A stretch of DNA of 16,985 bases from an uncultured Eubacteriales bacterium (GTDB lineage Bacteria; Bacillota; Clostridia; Christensenellales; CAG-138). The notes under the pieces were generated by a model. That model had not been told where the DNA came from, made no database searches, and was given only the letters and a program-made list of their open reading frames with translations. The stretch spans positions 1 to 16,985 of the forward strand of contig UQXE01000035.1 in NCBI GenBank assembly GCA_900544965.1. Reading direction: 5' to 3'. The position numbers were made by a program, and so were the translations under genes. This document shows positions 13,770 to 16,985 of the stretch, in pieces (position 1 is the stretch's first letter; each line of letters starts with the position of its first letter).

Positions 13770-15113
13770 ATGAGCTTTAACACCAATTTCGATAACAGCG
13801 GTTATACAGGATTTAATGAATTTACAGGAGAGCCGCAGCCGCCGAACAAAAGGGGCGGCTTTGGCACCGTTTTGGCGATTGTCCTTATAGTGGTGATCTT
13901 GGGCATTTTGATCATTTCGATCTTTATTCCGGACAGCCAGCGGCCTAATCAGGGAATCGTCACCCCCGTTCCGACAAGGCCAGGCTCCCTTACGACGCCC
14001 AATCCCTTTCAAACGGAAGAGCCAGGCGGGGATACTGACGTCACGCCGTATCCTGATACCACTCAGCGGCCTATGGCGGCCCTCGACGGCGTAGCGCCGG
14101 AGATATCCGATACCACAAATCCAATACCCGAGATAGTAGAGGCGGTTTCGCCGGGCGTTGTCAGTATAACGAACTATGTCGGGGATTACAGGCTGGGCGC
14201 TCTGTTTACAGAGGGAATCCAGGGCACCGGTTCAGGCTTTATAATATCCAGCAGCGGCTATCTCGTAACCAACGCGCATGTAATTGAGGGCGCGGACAGG
14301 GTAACGGCAACGCTTAACAACGGCATGGAGCTTGACGCGGAGGTGTTGGGAGCGGATTATACGGCTGACGTCGCCGTGCTTAAGGTAAATGCGGCAGGGC
14401 TGGAGGCGCTTAAGCTTGGCGATTCCGGAGGCGCGAGAATCGGGGAGTTTGTAGTCGCAATCGGCGATCCCACAGGGACAGATCTGGCCGGCACTCCGAC
14501 CTTTGGAATAATCAGCTCAACGTCAAGGGACGTGAATATCGACGGAAAGACCAACACGTATATCCAGACGGACGCCGCAATCAATCCCGGCAACAGCGGA
14601 GGGCCGCTGCTTAACATGCGCGGCGAGGTCATAGGCATCACCAGCGCAAAGACCATCACAGCCGGCTATGACGACAGCGGGAATCCAATCTCCGCGGAGG
14701 GTTTGGGCTTTGCAATCCCAATAAACGGAGCTGTTGAGATCATAACGGCGCTCATCACTCAGGGGCATATGGAACGTCCAGGCATAGGCGTTTCCGTAAT
14801 ACACATCGACGAGGTCTATTCAGAAGCGTATGGAAGGCCTCAGGGCTTGCTTGTATATACGGTTATAGCGGACGGTCCAGGGTTCAAGGCTGGTCTAAGA
14901 GCTGATGATATAATAGTGGAGTGCGACGGAATAACCGCTCCAACGCAGGAAAGCTTCCTTGCCAAGATACAAAGCAAGGGGGTAGGCGATAAGATGCATT
15001 TAAAGGTATGGCGCTCGGGAAGTTACTTTGAGTGCGATTTGGAGATAGGTGACCTTAACTTAATCGGAAACGAGATTTACAACAATGAGTATGGCGGATC
15101 ATTCATGGAGTGA
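13770..15113 (+). CDS. htrA: HtrA/DegP-family membrane serine protease (S1C, with PDZ)
   Basis: This 447-residue protein degrades or refolds damaged exported proteins. It has a ~30-residue cytoplasmic start and one membrane segment (about 32-53). A Pro/Thr-rich linker (about 55-120) spans the cell-wall side. The trypsin-like protease domain (about 120-330) has the triad His170 (TNAHV), Asp200 (YTADVAVLKV) and Ser276 (GNSGGPL). A single C-terminal PDZ domain follows (about 337-425), with GLLVYTVIADGPGFKAGLRADD. Size and order match the membrane HtrA of Gram-positive bacteria. AGGAGGTG lies six bases before the ATG, and an own promoter sits directly upstream. It follows the response regulator and kinase genes on the same strand, which suggests control by them, as in the Bacillus CssRS system. 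A strong terminator is found 73 bases downstream. The gene symbol is by family, not orthology to one paralogue. Confidence 0.95.
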   Translation: MSFNTNFDNSGYTGFNEFTGEPQPPNKRGGFGTVLAIVLIVVILGILIISIFIPDSQRPNQGIVTPVPTRPGSLTTPNPFQTEEPGGDTDVTPYPDTTQRPMAALDGVAPEISDTTNPIPEIVEAVSPGVVSITNYVGDYRLGALFTEGIQGTGSGFIISSSGYLVTNAHVIEGADRVTATLNNGMELDAEVLGADYTADVAVLKVNAAGLEALKLGDSGGARIGEFVVAIGDPTGTDLAGTPTFGIISSTSRDVNIDGKTNTYIQTDAAINPGNSGGPLLNMRGEVIGITSAKTITAGYDDSGNPISAEGLGFAIPINGAVEIITALITQGHMERPGIGVSVIHIDEVYSEAYGRPQGLLVYTVIADGPGFKAGLRADDIIVECDGITAPTQESFLAKIQSKGVGDKMHLKVWRSGSYFECDLEIGDLNLIGNEIYNNEYGGSFME

Positions 15114-15184
15114 CATGGAGCCCTGCGGAAGGCTGGAATAGGTTCTATTTCGCCGCTTTCTCCATTGTGTAGGTTAAAGAGTTT

Positions 15185-15211
15185 TAAAAAGGCGTTATGG
15201 GCGCCTTTTTA
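15185..15211 (+). terminator. Hairpin terminator after htrA
   Basis: TAAAAAGGCG (15185-15194) and CGCCTTTTTA (15202-15211) are perfect ten-base arms around a seven-base loop, with a T5 run in the right arm. This is a typical A-tract/T-tract intrinsic terminator that separates htrA from the following gene. Confidence 0.8.
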
Positions 15212-15315
15212 TCCCTTTAATGGCGCTGATTTTAAACTCTAGTGCGCGGCTATATGCGTCAAAGCTTGGTTGGTTGAGCGCTGTATAGGGCGTGGGGAAC
15301 GAGCGGCGTTTTGAG
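15212..15315. other. Non-coding spacer before the phosphohexomutase gene
   Basis: The gap between htrA and the next gene is 253 bases. Beyond the terminator, this stretch shows no coding frame with a ribosome binding site on either strand and no riboswitch or RNA structure that I recognise. Confidence 0.5.
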
Positions 15316-15344
15316 TTGAAAACAAAAGCATAGCGGATCATACT
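15316..15344 (+). promoter_or_regulatory. Candidate promoter of the phosphohexomutase gene
   Basis: TTGAAA (15316-15321), a 17-base spacer and CATACT (15339-15344) fit a sigma-A promoter with a weak -10. The predicted start near 15351 lies just before the AGAGGA ribosome binding site. Confidence 0.4.
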
Positions 15345-15366
15345 TATTTTACAGAGGATTAAAGCG

Positions 15367-16854
15367 ATGGAGTTGTTAAATTTACAAAATGGAAGCGATA
15401 TAAGGGGCGCCGCCATGGGGGAGCATGCCGTGCTTACGCCCGATGCTGTTAGAAGGATTGGCTATTCATTTGGCGAATGGATTAAAGCGCGGTCCGGTAT
15501 TGGAGCCAGGGTTGCAGTTGGCCGCGATTCCAGAGTAACCGGCAGCGAGCTGTCATGGTATTTTGCCCAAGGCCTTGCGTTGAGCGGAATAAAGACAGCC
15601 GACTTTGGCCTTGCCAGCACGCCGGCCATGTATATGAGCACTGTGAGGGAGGGGTTCATGTATGACGGCGCGGTAATGGTTACGGCCAGCCATCTGCCGA
15701 TGGATAGGAACGGGTTCAAATTCTTCACCCGTGAGGGAGGTCTTGAAAAGAGTGATATACTTGAGATATTGAAGGCCGCGCAGACATATCCTTCGTTGAG
15801 CCCACCTTATGGGACTAGCGTTTGCCACGAGGATTTTTTATCCGTTTACGCTCACGATATGGCTGAAATGATAAGGGAGAAGGCGCATGCCCGCGACTAT
15901 TTGCGTCCGCTCAAGGGCAAGCGCATAGTTGTAGACGCGGGTAATGGCGCGGGAGGTTTTTTTGCTGATAAGGTACTCAAGCCATTGGGCGCCGATATAA
16001 GCGGAAGCGTATTTTTAGAGCCGGATGGACGGTTCCCAAACCATTCGCCAAATCCCGAGGATCCTGCTGCCATGAAGAGCGTTCAAGACGCTGTAATTAA
16101 GAATAACGCTGACTTCGGGATTATATTTGACGCGGATGTCGACAGGGCGGCCGCGGTGCTTGAAGGGGGGCGTGGCCTTAACCGAAACGGTCTTATCGCC
16201 ATGATGGCCGCGATAGAGCTGAGGGAGCATCCAAATGCTACGATAGTAACTGATTCCATTACATCCGTGGGACTCAAATCCTTCATAGAGAAAAGAGGAG
16301 GGGTACACAGGCGTTTTAAGCGGGGATACCGCAATGTGATAAATGAGGCTAAGCGCTTGAACTCACTGGGCGTGGACTGTCCCCTTGCAATGGAAACATC
16401 GGGCCACGGCGCGTTTAGGGACAATTATTTCCTCGACGATGGCGCATATCTCATTGCAAAGCTGCTGATTGAAATAGCGCGGGGCGAGGATGGATCATGT
16501 CTTGAAAACCTTATATACGGGCTTGAGGAACCCCTAGAGGCCAAAGAGTTCAGGCTAAGGATAACCGAACCCGATTTTTCCGCCTATGGTGATCTTGTAC
16601 TTAAAAAGATGGATGAATATGCGGCGGAGAAAAGCGGCTGGAGAATAGAAGCGGATAATTATGAGGGGGTAAGGGTGAACATTGATGGAGCGGAAGGATG
16701 GTTTTTGATAAGAATGTCGCTCCACGATCCACTTATCCCGTTAAACATAGAAAGCAATGTGCCCGGGGGCGTCAGAATGATTGCAGCCGAGGTGATGGGG
16801 TTTTTAAATCGGTTCAGCGGTCTTGACCTCGGGCCGTTGAGCGGTATATGTTAG
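15367..16854 (+). CDS. Phosphoglucomutase/phosphomannomutase-family protein
   Basis: This 495-residue protein is a four-domain alpha-D-phosphohexomutase, which interconverts sugar 1- and 6-phosphates for cell-wall and polysaccharide precursors. The phosphoserine loop is TASHLP (Ser108), where most members have TASHNP. The metal loop is DADVDR (255-260) instead of DGDxDR. The sugar loop is ETSGH (343-347) and lacks the usual leading Gly. The C-terminal phosphate-binding loop reads RMSLHDPLIPL (449-459) rather than RxSGTEP. From memory the same variants occur together in a clostridial subfamily and in plant chloroplast homologues, so they look like subfamily marks rather than decay. Substrate preference (glucose, mannose or glucosamine phosphate) cannot be read. 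The ATG at 15367 is preceded by AGAGGA at seven to eight bases. It is separated from htrA by a terminator, so it is a separate unit. Confidence 0.88.
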   Translation: MELLNLQNGSDIRGAAMGEHAVLTPDAVRRIGYSFGEWIKARSGIGARVAVGRDSRVTGSELSWYFAQGLALSGIKTADFGLASTPAMYMSTVREGFMYDGAVMVTASHLPMDRNGFKFFTREGGLEKSDILEILKAAQTYPSLSPPYGTSVCHEDFLSVYAHDMAEMIREKAHARDYLRPLKGKRIVVDAGNGAGGFFADKVLKPLGADISGSVFLEPDGRFPNHSPNPEDPAAMKSVQDAVIKNNADFGIIFDADVDRAAAVLEGGRGLNRNGLIAMMAAIELREHPNATIVTDSITSVGLKSFIEKRGGVHRRFKRGYRNVINEAKRLNSLGVDCPLAMETSGHGAFRDNYFLDDGAYLIAKLLIEIARGEDGSCLENLIYGLEEPLEAKEFRLRITEPDFSAYGDLVLKKMDEYAAEKSGWRIEADNYEGVRVNIDGAEGWFLIRMSLHDPLIPLNIESNVPGGVRMIAAEVMGFLNRFSGLDLGPLSGIC

Positions 16855-16894
16855 TTTCACAGGGGGTCGGCGCATCAGCACGCATACATAAGGT

Positions 16895-16927
16895 GTAATT
16901 TTGGCCGTACATGCCGCCCAAAATTAC
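16895..16927. repeat. Inverted repeat after the phosphohexomutase gene
   Basis: GTAATTTTGG (16895-16904) and CCAAAATTAC (16918-16927) are perfect ten-base arms around 13 bases, 40 bases after the stop codon. No T-run follows, so it could be a weak terminator or the edge of a repeat element. Confidence 0.55.
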
Positions 16928-16950
16928 GGATTAAGAATTGCCTCCGGCGG

Positions 16951-16982
16951 CTTAGAACCTTTTTTGCAAAAAAGGTTCTAAG
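16951..16982. repeat. Perfect 32-bp palindrome at right edge
   Basis: CTTAGAACCTTTTTT (16951-16965), GC, and AAAAAAGGTTCTAAG (16968-16982) make a perfect 32-base palindrome. It is preceded by GCCTCCGGCGG (16940-16950). The window stops three bases later, so any T-run or further repeat is not visible. It may be a terminator-type hairpin or part of a dispersed intergenic repeat. Confidence 0.7.
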
Positions 16983-16985
16983 AAC

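Overview
The window looks like chromosomal DNA of a Gram-positive, anaerobic Bacillota, most likely a Clostridia-type gut bacterium. The reasons are strong AGGAGG-type ribosome binding sites, sigma-A-like promoters, MutS2 with an Smr domain, a U32 protein next to mutS2, an OmpR-type two-component pair beside a membrane-anchored HtrA, and several DUF families typical of Clostridia. Genes are of medium GC; the first ~560 bases, apart from the edge gene, are AT-rich. I see no tRNA, rRNA, CRISPR array, transposase or phage gene. The genus assignment is inference.

Left part (1-2760). A minus-strand gene running off the left edge encodes the N-terminus of a secreted protein whose start resembles clostridial RHS/DNRLRE-type wall proteins. 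An AT-rich divergent promoter region separates it from a plus-strand SLOG/DUF1273 gene. This is followed by a TetR regulator and an intracellular-looking SGNH/GDSL hydrolase. A 14-bp-arm hairpin at 2727-2760 separates these from the convergent minus-strand genes.

Middle minus-strand block (2757-5431). alaS, an unusually short alanyl-tRNA synthetase with aminoacylation and editing domains but no C-Ala domain, is followed by a DUF695/RraB-like gene. The alaS promoter (TTGACA-N18-TATAAT) overlaps at its -35 with a plus-strand promoter (TTGTCA-N17-TATAAT) that starts the next block.

Plus-strand block (5448-16854). A membrane-tethered solute-binding-like protein, a U32 Fe-S protein (RlhA/TrhP type) and MutS2 lie close together as a likely operon; the last two families act on RNA modification and ribosome rescue. 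Then come a DUF523 (TudS-like) protein, an OmpR-family response regulator, its histidine kinase, and an HtrA/DegP-like serine protease with its own promoter. The last three resemble the CssRS-HtrA secretion-stress arrangement of Bacillus. After a strong hairpin terminator, a 253-bp gap leads to a phosphoglucomutase/phosphomannomutase-family gene. The right end holds two inverted repeats, one a perfect 32-bp palindrome.

Most of the content is housekeeping and quality control (translation, protein export, sugar phosphate metabolism). I did not find a clearly new multi-gene system. The points most worth checking are the C-Ala-less AlaS with its Cys-rich insert, the overlapping divergent promoters, the orphan membrane-tethered binding protein leading a U32-mutS2 operon, the Css-like module, and the terminal palindromes.
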